A stretch of 64,000 nt of DNA from Desmodesmus armatus (lineage: Eukaryota > Chlorophyta > Chlorophyceae > Sphaeropleales > Scenedesmaceae). The stretch lies in contig VIIQ02000145.1 of assembly GCA_007449985.2 (NCBI GenBank), positions 124,001 through 188,000 on the forward strand. The letters run 5' to 3'. The number at the start of each line of letters is the position of its first letter. Position 1 is the stretch's first letter. A program made the translations under genes and the position numbers. This document shows, piece by piece, positions 36,701 to 48,000 of this stretch. The notes under the pieces are model-generated. The model made no database searches. It was not told the DNA's origin and worked only from the letters and a program-made list of their open reading frames with translations.

Positions 36701-38876
36701 TGAGGATCAGGGTGAGGGTGACAGGTGGCCACCCAATGGTCGGTTAGGGGGTGGGGGGTGGGGGTGGGGGTGGGGGGGGGGGGGCAGGCAAGCAGTCGCC
36801 TATCTGAGTGTGGAAGGAGACAGGCAGGGGTGTGGGAGGGTGGCTGGTTTTGTTGACGCAGTTGGTGAGGTTGTGCTGTCCCATTGCGTGAGGGCAATTG
36901 ATTGAGCTGGGGTGCGGTGCATCGGGCAAGGTGCAACTTTGCAACGTCAAAACTTGTGCACTTGGTATCCACCCCCTTTCAACCCAACTATGGCCTCCAC
37001 CCTCACCATCTGCTGTTGACGCTGTGTCCCGCTTCACAGGAAGTTTGTCGAGCAGCTGGCCCGTCTGTGCAAGCCGGTGGCACAGTCATCCTGTCGGACG
37101 TCATGCGCAAGCCAGGGCCCCTGACGCCCCAGCTGGCGCAGCGTTTCCGTGAGATGGACGCAATCTTTGAGACAGCTAGCCCATGGGGTTCAGCTGAGGA
37201 CTACAAGCAGATGATGGGTGAGCACACATCACTGCACCTGGGTTTGTGGGGATTTGGCGGGGTGTGGTGCTATTGTGTGAGAGTGGTGGTGGTGGTGATG
37301 GGGAGCAGGAGGGAAGGGACAAGGTAGCTGAGACAGGGAATTGGGGGGGTGGGGGGGGGGGGGGGAGGAGCAGCTACAGCCGGGGCCCCTAACGCCCCAG
37401 CAAGCGCAGCGCTTCCGTGAGCTGGACGCAATATTTGAGACGGCCAGCCCTGGGCATCATGTGAGGACTACAGGCAGATGATGGGTGAGTGGACAGCTGA
37501 GGCAGGGACGTGGGGGGGGGGGGTGGACAGAGGGTGTGAGGGGGGGGGGGGGGGGGGCAAGGCAGCAGGAGCAGCGCAGTGGGTCTCATAAGGACTACCT
37601 GCAGATGATGGGTGAGTGAGCACTGACCAGCCTGTGATTGTGTGTGTGTGTGGGGGGGGGGGGTTCAGGAGGGAGGGGCAAGGTAGCTGCGTCAGGGAAC
37701 GGCAGGGGGTAGGGAGAACTTCAGTAGGAAAAGGACAGGAAGCAGAGGACAGCCAAGGGGGGGGGACTTGAGGCCCATGAGAGATTGATATAGTGGGGAC
37801 TTGAGGCCCATGAGAGATTGATATAGTGGGGAATAGACGTGCACCGCAAATTTTCAATGCGTGATGCGCCGCAATACTGTCCACGTACTGTGTGATCCCA
37901 TGACGTTGACATCACCATCACAATGCAGTACAATGCAATACCATACAATGCTGTACCTCAGCCTGAGGAGCAGCTCTGCCGCTGCAACTCCCAGTTGCGC
38001 GAAATACGGACCACACGACGAGACACCAAGTGTACTTGTCTAGCGCCCAGAGGGCATTTACCTGCTCACGGCTGTGCCACCCTGCACCTCAAGCATTCTT
38101 GCTCCCCAGCACTCAGTTGCTAGGGTTTTGGTACTCAACAGATCAACCCTCCTGCCCCGTCGGCCCTGTCGGCCCTATGACCTCTCCCGCTCCCCAGCCA
38201 CCAATGGCCTGCAGGTGTTGAGTGACATGCGCAGGGCGTTGTCCAGCCTCACTTGTGCACCCTGACACCCACGCGACTAGTTGTTGCACAGCATCCGTAC
38301 CCAAAAAAGAGGGCAAGACATCACAGAGGCAGCATGATGTAGCAGTAGTGGTGGTTGCATTTCCCCTTCCACACCATTGACCCTCATCCCCTGTCTGCCC
38401 TGCACCCTCCCCAGCCACCAACGGCCTGCAAGTGGTGAGTGACACCCGCTGGGCGTCATCCAACCTGCGCGGCTTCTGGCGTGTGGGTACACTGGAGCTG
38501 CTGGCCAGGAGGGACCAGCAGAGACCTTGTGCAGCAGCTGCTGACTGGAATAACAAGGGTGAGTGCCGTGTAATTGGCTAGATGATGTCTCTCAGGTGGG
38601 ATCTGATTTCCCAAGAACGAGGGGGAATTGAGAGTCCTCTTTTGTTCCTGTCATTCCTGTAGCAGCAGCAGCAATGACAATAACAGCGGCAGTGGCAGTG
38701 ACAGCGGCAGCGGCGGCGGTGGCGGCAGGAGCGGCAGCGGCAGGAGCGGCAGCAGCAGCAGCAGCGGCAGCGGCAGCGGCAGCAGCAGCAGCAGCAGCAG
38801 CTGTGGCGGCAGCGGCAGCAGCAGCAGCAGCAGCTGTGGCAGCAGCGGCAGCAGCAGCAGGAACGGAGGCGGCAGC

Positions 38877-38922
<46 letters not shown>

Positions 38923-39343
38923 GCGGCAGCATCCTCAACCCTCCTGATGGAAGTAGCTGCCCATAATGCTACAAAGAGTTTCCGAACAACATTAATGAAA
39001 GTATCAGGTTTCTGATCAGGCCGAAAACCCTGGCTGTGCGCGTCACAAAGAAAGTTACTTCTACATGCTGTGGCATGCTATGCCGGTCAGCACGTTTCAT
39101 TGCCACTCCCCCACTCTGACTGCCTCTGCTGCCGTCCTACTGCTGCTGCTGCTGTTCCTAATGCTGCTCTTGCCGCACCTGCAGACCCTGAAGGTCGGTT
39201 GGCTGCTGTTGACCGGCGGCTCCAAGGTTTGGCGCATGACAGCCACCACCCTGTCAGGGGCTATGGGCTCAGTGGTGCAGACAATGCTGGACTGCGGGGA
39301 CATCGAGTACCATGCAATCATTGCAAAGAAGCCGATGAACTGA
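30741..39343 (+). CDS. SAM-dependent methyltransferase, tocopherol-MT-like
   Basis: Seven exons: 30741-30852, 31267-31376, 32180-32275, 32864-33014, 37040-37217, 38415-38558, 39185-39343. The first five junctions match in phase (1, 0, 0, 2, 1). Exon 1 has IWLEFYGNHVHLG and exon 2 begins YYADPNQKA. Exon 3 is the SAM-binding motif I (LVDLGCGYGGTAVHIAKRLG). Exon 4 carries VVGDALAP and SFDLVLSLESACYMPDK. Exon 5 has FVEQLARLCKP and GGTVILSDVMRKPGPLT. The last exon ends GDIEYHAIIAKKPMN. The order and motifs match the gamma-tocopherol / UbiE-like methyltransferase superfamily, which transfers a methyl group from SAM to a small lipid or quinone-type acceptor. No clear transit peptide. One base is missing in the C6 run at 32943-32948 and one in CCGG at about 37076, and the last junction is off by one. 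The copy is therefore either decaying or mis-assembled. The substrate is not determinable here. Confidence 0.75.
32995..36390 (+). repeat. About 29-copy minisatellite built on a splice donor
   Basis: Each unit (about 90-155 bases) restarts with a version of CTACATGCCTGACAAGGGGTGAG, which is the 3' end of exon 4 plus its donor, followed by TGGGGCAGTRA, CCATCAGGCCAAGGGGGT and a long G run. Two unit types alternate. A has GATACATGCCTGACTAGG. B has CTACATGCCTGACAAAGG with GGCAGTAACCATTCAGG. They mostly run in A-A-B order. Copies after about 35,870 are increasingly degenerate. Confidence 0.95.
36491..36513 (-). repeat. Inverted copy of the donor repeat core
   Basis: The complement reads TGACAAGGAGTGAGTGGGGC, one mismatch from the array core. 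It lies just beyond the last direct copy. Confidence 0.8.
37379..37612 (+). repeat. Partial tandem copies of methyltransferase exon 5
   Basis: 37379-37483 repeats the second half of exon 5 (GPLTP..AQRFRE.DAIFETASP) including its donor ATGATGG|GTGAGT, with a small deletion. A third, shorter copy (37585-37612) retains only GACTACCTGCAGATGATGG and the donor. Confidence 0.85.
37762..37827. repeat. Two 33-bp tandem repeats
   Basis: GGGGACTTGAGGCCCATGAG followed by AGATTGATATAGT occurs twice without mismatch, in the fifth intron of the methyltransferase gene. Confidence 0.9.
38193..38256 (+). repeat. Partial copy of methyltransferase exon 6
   Basis: CTCCCCAG|CCACCAATGGCCTGCA and the following about 40 bases match the start of exon 6 at 38415, including its acceptor. 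The copy soon meets a stop, so 38415-38558 is the more likely functional exon. Confidence 0.8.
38655..38935. repeat. Degenerate (GGC/AGC)n triplet array
   Basis: About 280 bases of mixed CAG, CGG and GGC triplets in the last intron of the methyltransferase gene. All three plus frames are open (poly-Ser/Gly or poly-Ala), so this is not evidence of coding. Confidence 0.9.
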
Positions 39344-39394
39344 GGACACGCGCAGCATGCAAAGAAGCCGACAAACTGAGGACACACGCAGCAT
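39323..39394 (+). repeat. 36-bp tandem duplication at the stop codon
   Basis: 39323-39358 holds the last codons (AKKPMN), the TGA and 16 bases after it. 39359-39394 repeats this with four or fewer differences. Confidence 0.9.
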
Positions 39395-40999
39395 GACCAG
39401 CAAGCAGTGCACTATTTTGTTACCAAAGTGATGCGCAATTTCATCTGTGAGGCGGCCAATGACATCGGCTGATCGTGAAGACGAAAAGAGTCGCTTTGAA
39501 ATGAGGTAGTGAGGTGTGTGTGTTGATTTTTTTGGATGTGCATGCGAGGCACATGCAAGCAAATTTCATGGTGTGGTTGCGTTGGGAGTCCCACGTGGTG
39601 AGGGGCCCACAGGTGCATGCGGTATGTTGCACCTAGCATGCTTAGATTGGAAATCATATTTGGAATGCATCTTTCAGAGGCTTTGCGGAAGTAGGCACGC
39701 GGACCCTGCACCATACCATTTTGATAGGCCAATCATGCTGGCATCACAACAGCGCATTTCGTTTCGCTTGTTGCATATGGGCAGTCTTTTGCCTGCCAGG
39801 AGAACAGTGTTCTCATGAGGCTATGCTGCTCACTGAGCTGTGTGTTCGGCAAACCCACTTTCAAGCATTGTGTTGTGACGTTAAGGCCCATTTTATGTGG
39901 CTCAGCGCTTGGCAGCAGCAGCTACTTCACTCACGGGGGCAGGGGACCTGGTCTGGGGGAGCGCTTGCGGTAGGAAAGCCATCAGCAAGTTCGAAAAAAT
40001 TCAGTGCTTGCGTGGCTCACATGCCACACAAAGGGCCATTGTTGTGGTTTGTGCAACTGTTCTGCTGCATGCAAAGCAATGTGGCAGCCGTGGATGAGCC
40101 CACCTGCGCACCTGCATCACCTGTGCGATAACAATGCATGCATGTGTATACATCAGGGGAAAGTGTGTGGTGTGCTGCATGGCCTGTGAAACGTTGGTGC
40201 CAGCCGTTGGCACACCAACTGCATTTAGGGTTTGGGTCCGACCTGGGCCTGGTGCGACCAGGTGCAGTGCACTCCAGCTAGGCGCTTTGTGTATGTGTGC
40301 GCCATGTGTAGTCAGCCGCCTTCCATTTGCTCTCGTGGCTGGTGCCCTGATGGTTTTATAGGGACCTTGTTGTCAAGCCCCTATCTACACGCAGGGCAGG
40401 CTCAAAGCGGTCTGATTGACTTTGTGTGGTAAGCCCAGTGTTCTGGCCTCACTCGTGTCAGCGGGAAGGTACGCCTCTGACTTGTGGCCTGCTGGCATTG
40501 GCGGCATTGTGAGTCTGCTGGCACTCAGCCAAGCGCTCGTGTTCTGTGCGGAGTCCTGCTTGCTTGCACATGCACAGCCAACTCGGACAAAGTAGCTTGA
40601 AGGGTGCCACCCTCAACTAGCTGAGCCTGTTGCGGCCCGATGTATCATGCACGATACAGCAGAAGCAACAGCATAGGAAGCTTCGATGCGTCCCTGACCG
40701 TCGTAGCAGTGCTGTAGGCAACCAGCCTGGCAGCAGCTTTGCTGCTATAGCCAGGCAGAGCGCCACAGAGGCGCTTCTGGGCGGTCAGCACACACAAGTG
40801 GTGGCTGCTTGCTTTGACACAGTAGTGAGCTCAATCTTGGTCAATAATTTTGCCGAGTGTGTTGGTTTGTTTGGTGATTGTTTGGGAATTGTTTGTGAAG
40901 GTGAAGTTTGTGACAACGCCCTCCAAGTTTGCAGTTGTTGCCTGCTGCACGCACAACTGCACTCTAGCTTTCATACGGCCCAACTGTAGTGTGACGGCG
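39395..40999. other. No resolved gene
   Basis: Unique-looking sequence downstream of the methyltransferase. Open frames (for example 39721-40131 plus, 40630-40989 plus) have neither splice sites nor domains that I can support. Confidence 0.35.
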
Positions 41000-43900
41000 T
41001 GATGAACGTGCAACACATCCCTCCCTCTTAGCAGACATATGCCTCTCCTTGTTACATTGAGGGCCCAGATATGCATCTGGAAAGCCCGCGGCTGCACTCG
41101 CCAACAGTGACTACAGCAGCAAGAGATAAAAAGACCATTGCGCATGGCATGCTTGTACCCACACTCGTACCCCCAAAAGACAGCAGCTGGGTCCACGCAA
41201 GTGCTGCAGGTGGCTGAACTTGCAAGCAGCTACATGCGTGCACCCACACATCAGAAACACACTGGGACACACTTATTGCTAGGCACTCAACACACCACAT
41301 TTACTGATTTGGCCCAAGAAGCAACAGTTTGACCCTACAAAGCCACAAAGCCAACACCGGACTCAGGTGTGCAACTGCTCCCGCACATGCAGCACCTGAT
41401 CCCAAGGATGTGTCTACGCGACTTGTGTCAGGGCTGGCAGCCATTGCAGGCCACCTCAACGCGTGTCGTTGAGGTTGCAACCACACAGCACAAGTTGAGT
41501 TGTGGTAGACGGCAGGGCCCCTTTTCTTTCAAGGGCGTGCCTGCACCTAACACAATGCGCCCCCCCCACAAACGGCTACCACGAGACTGCAGACTGCAAC
41601 CGTCGTAGGATGGGTTGTAGACTCCGTCCAGGAGACACAGTTGCAGTGGTTCAAAAGCAACTGCGTGCCCAAACGCCACACACACATACAGGTTTTGCTG
41701 GAGCGACTTGTGTGCACTACAAGAGCCTGTGTGAACAGCAAGCAGCACCGCAACACTGCCTTGTGCTGCAAACATAAGCAATGCTTCCAGTCCCAAGCAT
41801 AGTAGCCAAAAAAGGCACTGCCTGAGCCCACTCACACCCCCACAAACAGCAGAGCAAGACATCAAATGCACATGTCTACTGCCCTCACCAACTGAAGGAA
41901 GCTTCTCAACCCACAACCGTTGAGTGCTCCCACGGACATCAAGCGCTGGGACCTTCAGACCTGACAGCTTTGGCCAACCCCTACAAACAACCACATCAGT
42001 GCCTAGGTCAAGCATAGCACCTGACTGTTGATGTGTAGTGGTACTGACAGCCGCGATGGTCGCATGTCCTCCCTGCTCAAACCTCGGCTACACAGCAAGG
42101 CAAGGCGACCGAGTTGACCAAGCCACAGCTTTGTAACCTCAGACCACACACCGACCAGAAACACACAGCAAACCGCCTCATCATCAAACGCACCGCCTTC
42201 ATGGCGAGCCAAACCGCCACAGGGTAGAGTAGTGAACCCCCAATACCCCCAGCAAGAAACATACACGAGGTTCCACATGGTACATGAAAACAGTGCAGCC
42301 CAGCGCCCACTGCCCACAGCCCCTTGAAAAACTGTGTAGAAGGGGTCGACAGCAGGCAAATGTATTGAGGCCCAAACCACCAACCGCCACAGAGCATGAA
42401 AATGGGAGAGGCTATCATACAGGCTAGGCATACACAGAGACTGCAGAGCAACTGTTGTGCTTGGTGCACACGTCCCCAAGGTGCGAACTTTGCTGTAACG
42501 GGGGGCTACTGTACACACATGCAGTCAGGGCCGCCAACAGCTGCACCGGCAGCCGCTGCTGGTCTGGGTGTGGCTCAAGCGAGATGCCTACTCGACCACA
42601 GTCACACACAACCCGCACAGCTGCATACACACACCAACCTACACTGTCTTCCGCACACACCAGAGTGAACAAACATGAGTATCACACACACACAAATGTC
42701 GCAACATGCCAGCCCAGCAGCAGCCACAAGCGCACTGTCCTGCCTGCAAATCACACCCTGCTGCATCCAGAGCACTTGCAAGAAGGAAACAAAACTGTCG
42801 CTCACAATCGAGCTCGCACCAATCAATGCCCCTGTTCAATAGCAGCACCACCGCTTACCTATCACCCAGGACCAATCTGTGAGGGTGAAAGGGGACCAGG
42901 CCCAACGCCCTGCGAGCTCAAGCAGCCCCCAGCACAAGGGCAGTGGCCACCCACAGATGCCTCCATCGGTGGTTCGGAAAGGTGCAGGCGGCAGTCCATG
43001 GCACAAACACAGCTGCATGCTACGCCCATCACCTTGCAGGCACAAAACTGGCGGCTTCTTTTCTTCATCCTACCCCCACGTTGCACCAAACACACAGACA
43101 CACCAACCAGGCAGTCCTTGCCAGCAAAAAAGCTACAGCAACCACCTGCAAAACACAGCAGCCACACCAGGCGGGGCCCACCACGTACAGCCTTTCACAT
43201 CGCCTTGTGCATTGCTGCAGCAAAGGCAGCCTGCGATCACAGGATGGCAAGGCCCATACCCTTAGGGCACTGGCAACAGATGGCTTGCAAGAAATCAGAA
43301 CAGCACCTTGCATCATTGTGGGGGCTCATTCAGGCACACAGTCACCACCGGGGGCATGGGGGCATGACACAAGCAAAGGCAACGACTCAGGGCTGGGTGC
43401 AGTCGACCACAGGCCCATCACACAGTGCCCAGGAACTCGTGACCTGAGCATTTGAGTGCTCCAAAAGCCAGAGGCAAGACACATCCATCAGCCCACTGCT
43501 CAAGCAGCCTGCCAACCACAGGGAACAGTACAGCACGCGAGGCAGGACCTGCAGAACCAGTCACGACCCGACCCCAAGGCGGCAAGCCAGCCATGCCCAA
43601 ACAGGCTGGAGTGAGAGCAAGTACACAACTCATGCAGTTCCTGAATCAGCACATGAGAATGGGTACAACTGGCTATGCTGGTGTGCTTGCACAGCCTTCT
43701 GTGGCGCGACAGTTAGGCTGTCCAGATGGCACAGCTTCAAACCGCACCACTGATGATGCCACAGGTGGTAGTACGCAAGGCCAGCACAACTTGCCGTGCA
43801 CCTACGTCTGCTGTTGATACATACAACAGCCTGTTGGTACACTCAAAAATGCATGCAGGCCACACATGCATCAAAGCAATGGTGCTGGGGCGCCCAATCT

Positions 43901-44690
43901 ACCTTGCCCACATGAGTATGACATGGCACACCATGCATGGGAACAGGGCAACACAGGCAAGGGTGAAAGGAGGCACATGCACGCTGCCGTCACGCAACAA
44001 AGCACGTTGCCAGCAGCCATGCACACAACACATGCTAGCAAAGCACATGCATGGCTGCCAGGCATTCAGACGACAGCCCACCACCAAGCCGTGACACATA
44101 ATCGACAGGCAAGAGTCCAACAGGGATGCAGGGTTGGCTACACCAACAACAGCGTTGTAACGCAAACATGAAGAAGAAAATTGGGGTACAAGCAAAAGAC
44201 AAGTGCGCGAACACCACACCCACCACACATTTGGTACAAAGCCACACATCCATGACAGTTGCTGCCCTGGACGAGCTTGTGCATACACACGCAGTGCTAC
44301 ATCACAACCACAGAAACACAGCAACCTGGGTAAAAGCACACCACACTGCCAACACACACGCCGCCTAACACAGGAGCCAACCTAAAACTACGTGCTGCAA
44401 ATCTCACAGACAACGCTTTTGCAAGCCAAACCACAGAGGGCCTACCGTGCTGGCAACAACAGCCCTACGGCAGTGCAAGCAACCATGGGTGCACCAGGTG
44501 CGTAGGGCAATCCTGCGGGTTTGTACAACTGCCAGGGGTCAAAGCAAGCCCAGTCCAAACCTGTGAACCAGGCCAGCAAAAGTGTGTGATCAACAGATGT
44601 CCACTCACTCTTCCCAGCAACAAGCTCCCAGAAACAGCCACAGGCACTCTTGCAAATAGACTCCAGTGTCATGCGTCATAACGCACGTCA
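41000..44690. other. A+C-rich, strand-skewed block
   Basis: For about 3.7 kb the plus strand is dominated by A and C (CACACA, CCAAC, ACACC) with little G or T. Because stop codons need T, the plus strand is open by composition (42455-43447, 330 codons), and the minus strand is Cys/Val/Trp-rich (42518-42003, 42015-41428, 44357-43899). No domain, splice chain or terminal repeat was recognised. It could be an old mobile element or a transcribed non-coding unit. Confidence 0.5.
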
Positions 44691-45036
44691 TGTGCACTCA
44701 TGTGCACGCCCAATCTGTCCCAACAGCAGCAGCGCCCCAGCTGCTGCGGCAGCAATCACCTGTCAGCACACCTCAGCACAGCCACTGCAACTGCAGCGGT
44801 GGCAAGTGCCGTGCATCCACACAGAGAAGCTGCTGCTGTGCAGATGCAGGTTGCACAAGAGTACGATGCGAGCCCTGACACACACAACTCAAGTCTGCTG
44901 CTGAAAATGCAGCAGCAGCCAAAGCCAACCAGCAGCAGCTATCCCAGCTGCTGCGCATAGCCAAGACACGCACTAACCAGCGACTGGACCCAACCAACAG
45001 CTTTGATACGCAGACCCGCTGTCTGCAACCAGCTGC

Positions 45037-48000
45037 TTAGGCGCCATGCTGCATGGCAACCCCTGCTGGGACCTCAGCCGGCACGGCTGCCATTGCTGCA
45101 GCAACTGCGGCTGGGCTGTCTCCCAGCCACTCTGGGCCAGGCTTCATGCAGCACAGGGGCAGGGCGCCTCCCAGTGCTGCTGCCGCCTTGTCCTGGCAGC
45201 CCACGAGGTCAAGGCGGCGCAGCTTCGTGAAGCCGGCGAAAACGGCGGGCAGCAGTTCAGCATGCACCACGTCGGGAGTGCTGAGCTTCAGGTGGCGCAG
45301 GCGGGACAAGCCGCCACTGCCTGCCAGACCTGCAGGAAAGCAGCACACCGATCACCACGCAGTGCACAACACGTGAGGCAGGAGTAAAGGGGGTGCCACG
45401 TTGTACACAGAACAGGAACAGGTTGAATGCCTTGAGGCCCGCCATCCACAGATCAGCAAATTGGATTAGTGAACGCCACTTGGACCAGCCAGCAATTGTG
45501 CACACGACATCCTCCATGCCCTAGCGACAAGCAAGAAACACTCCTGACAACCCACCCATTCACCCTCGTGGACGATACCCTTACTGACCTGCCAGGCTTC
45601 CTTGGGTGAGGCACAGGGGAGCCTCACGGTAGTCGCTGATGCTGAGGCTACCTAGGCCCTTGTATACTCCAGCACTGGCGGTGGCAGCAGAGGCAGCAGC
45701 CGACAGTGCTGCCTGCAGCCCGCTGCTGCTGAGGTCTGGCGGCCTGCAGGCACAGCAACACAAGCAACACACAGATACCTTTGAGACTGCACGCCAAGTC
45801 CAGAAGCACGTGTGTACTGTGCCGACAATGTACTCGAGACATGCAAGTCTACGCCGATGCAACAAGGTGCCCAGCACTGCCTTGAGGAGAGCTGGTATCA
45901 GCTCATGATGACATCAAGTGGCAAGCTGCGCTGCACCAAAAGAAGAGCTAGTGCATGCACATAACCACATCAACGGCAAGCGACACTGCACCAAAACCAC
46001 CACGCAGAAGGAGTCCTCACCTGCCAGCACCAGGTTGAGGGTGGACAGCTGAGGGGCGTGAGCCAGCAGGCTGGCCAGGAGGTCATCACTCACACCGAAG
46101 TTCCCATCCATAACCAGCGACTGCAGCCCTGGCAGTGCAGGCTGGCAAGGGACTGAGGGCGCCAGCGGGACAAAGGGCCGCGGAGGGGCGAATGGTACTG
46201 CAACTGCTGGCTCTGGCTGCTGCTGTGGCTGTGCTGCAGGGGTGGGGGCAGGCCCAGACGGACTGTGCTGATGCTGGTCAGCGTCAGTTCCTGTAAAACA
46301 CAGCACAGCACAGCACAGCAGGGCAACATGGACAAGATAGCAAGCCCGTGAGTCATGCGCGCATTGCACTGTGAACAGCTCAAAAGTGTAAATTAGAGAC
46401 TGTAACACACCCAAAAGAGCTGCCAACAGCACATCACGCTTCATCATTACTCCGTGCCCATCCTCGCTGTCAGGGGCCGGCAGCACTGAGACTGCAATAC
46501 CAACTGATAAGCACAAGCCTCACTGCCAGGGCGTCACACCAACTGTTGCATGTCAGCGGACAGCGCCACTACCACAGCAGCCCAAGCTTTTGCAAAACCT
46601 CACCTGCAGGCCAGGCGGCAGGTATGCCAGGTTCATTGCTGCTGATTCCAGGCTGCTGCCCCTCCTGCTCCTGAGCAGCCCTGCACCCGCAGCACCAGCA
46701 CCAGGCCCCGCCTGACCCAGCCACGTCAGAGACAGTGACTTGAGGGCTGTGAAGCGCACCAGGCGCTGCAGGGCATGGGTTGCATTGTCGCTGGGCGACA
46801 GGCGCAGGTGCAGGTGCGTGAGGCGGGCCAGGCTGCTGCCATGGCCTCGATGGCTGCGGGCTGCAGCGGGGCACGCCACGCTGGATTTACATGCAGATGA
46901 AGGTGCTCCAGGGAGGTCAGGGCCAGCCATGGGTCCAGTCCAGGACACCTGCAGGGCGGCAGCACAAGAAGAACTGTAGAGGAGGCCCCTTAGAACAACA
47001 ACAAATGCACCTGTTGTATGGTGACGCCCAGTAAGTGGGCCATGCCTTGCATCCCACATGCACTTGTGAGAATCCAAGCCTCACACATGCTGCTGCCGCA
47101 AAGACAAGGCTGTGCAAGCCCCGTTATGCAGGAGCGATCCTGCAGCAAAGCAACTGCCGTGCCTCACCTGCAGGGGCACGGGGGCACTTGCAGGAAACGT
47201 GCAGGCGCTTGAGATTCCCGCATGCCGCCAGCGCTGCCACATCTTCTGCTGTGGGCGCTGCCCTGAACTCCAAGTCCAGCCCAGACAGCTGCTGTGCTGC
47301 CCCTGGTGCTGCCGTCACTGCTGCAATGCTGGCAGAATCTGCTGCCTCGCGCACAGAGATGCTGACACTGCCGAGCCCGGGCCCTGACACTGCGCGCAGC
47401 AGCGCTGCGGCAAATGCTGCGTCTGGCACGCCAACCTCCAAAGTCAGCGGGTTGCTGAAGCTGTAGGCCTGCGGCAGCAGCAGACAGCAGGACACCCGGG
47501 AATGCGTGAGCTGAGTAACATGCCATACAGAGCACTGCCCTGACACTGTGTGCTGGCAGGAGCTGCAGGCTTGTGCACCCAGCTCGCAAAAAGCACTGAT
47601 GCATGACCAGCACAAGGACAGGCGCGCTCAGGGGGCTACCAATACCGACAGTCTTGACACACCAACAGCGGCTCAGCAAAGACGTGCATGCACATTTGGA
47701 GCGGCGAGCACCACGCCGCTGGCAGCTGCACATTTTCCCTAGAGCAACAGCTGTCCTGCGCACCTGCGGGTCAGTGCCCTGAGCCCAGCCAGTGCTGGCA
47801 GGGCCAGGGTGTAGTCAACTGCGCCCGCCTTGTTGCTGCTGATTGCCAGGTGTGACAAAACAGGCAGGGACACCGCCAGGTTGGCGATGCTGCTACCCGT
47901 GAACGCACGTGCATGGCCGGGGAACTCCAGCGTCTCCAGGGAAGTCAGACCTGCAGGACACAGCAGCAGACAGCAAGCACAGCAATGAAACCCTGCTGCA

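Noticed and set aside
38628..39015. Ser/Gly- or Ala-rich protein from the triplet array
   Set aside because: All three plus frames are open and it lies between well-defined methyltransferase exons, so it is intronic repeat.
42455..43447. 330-codon plus-strand open frame
   Set aside because: The stretch is A+C-rich, so stop codons are rare by composition. No domain, and Thr/His/Pro/Gln-rich translation.
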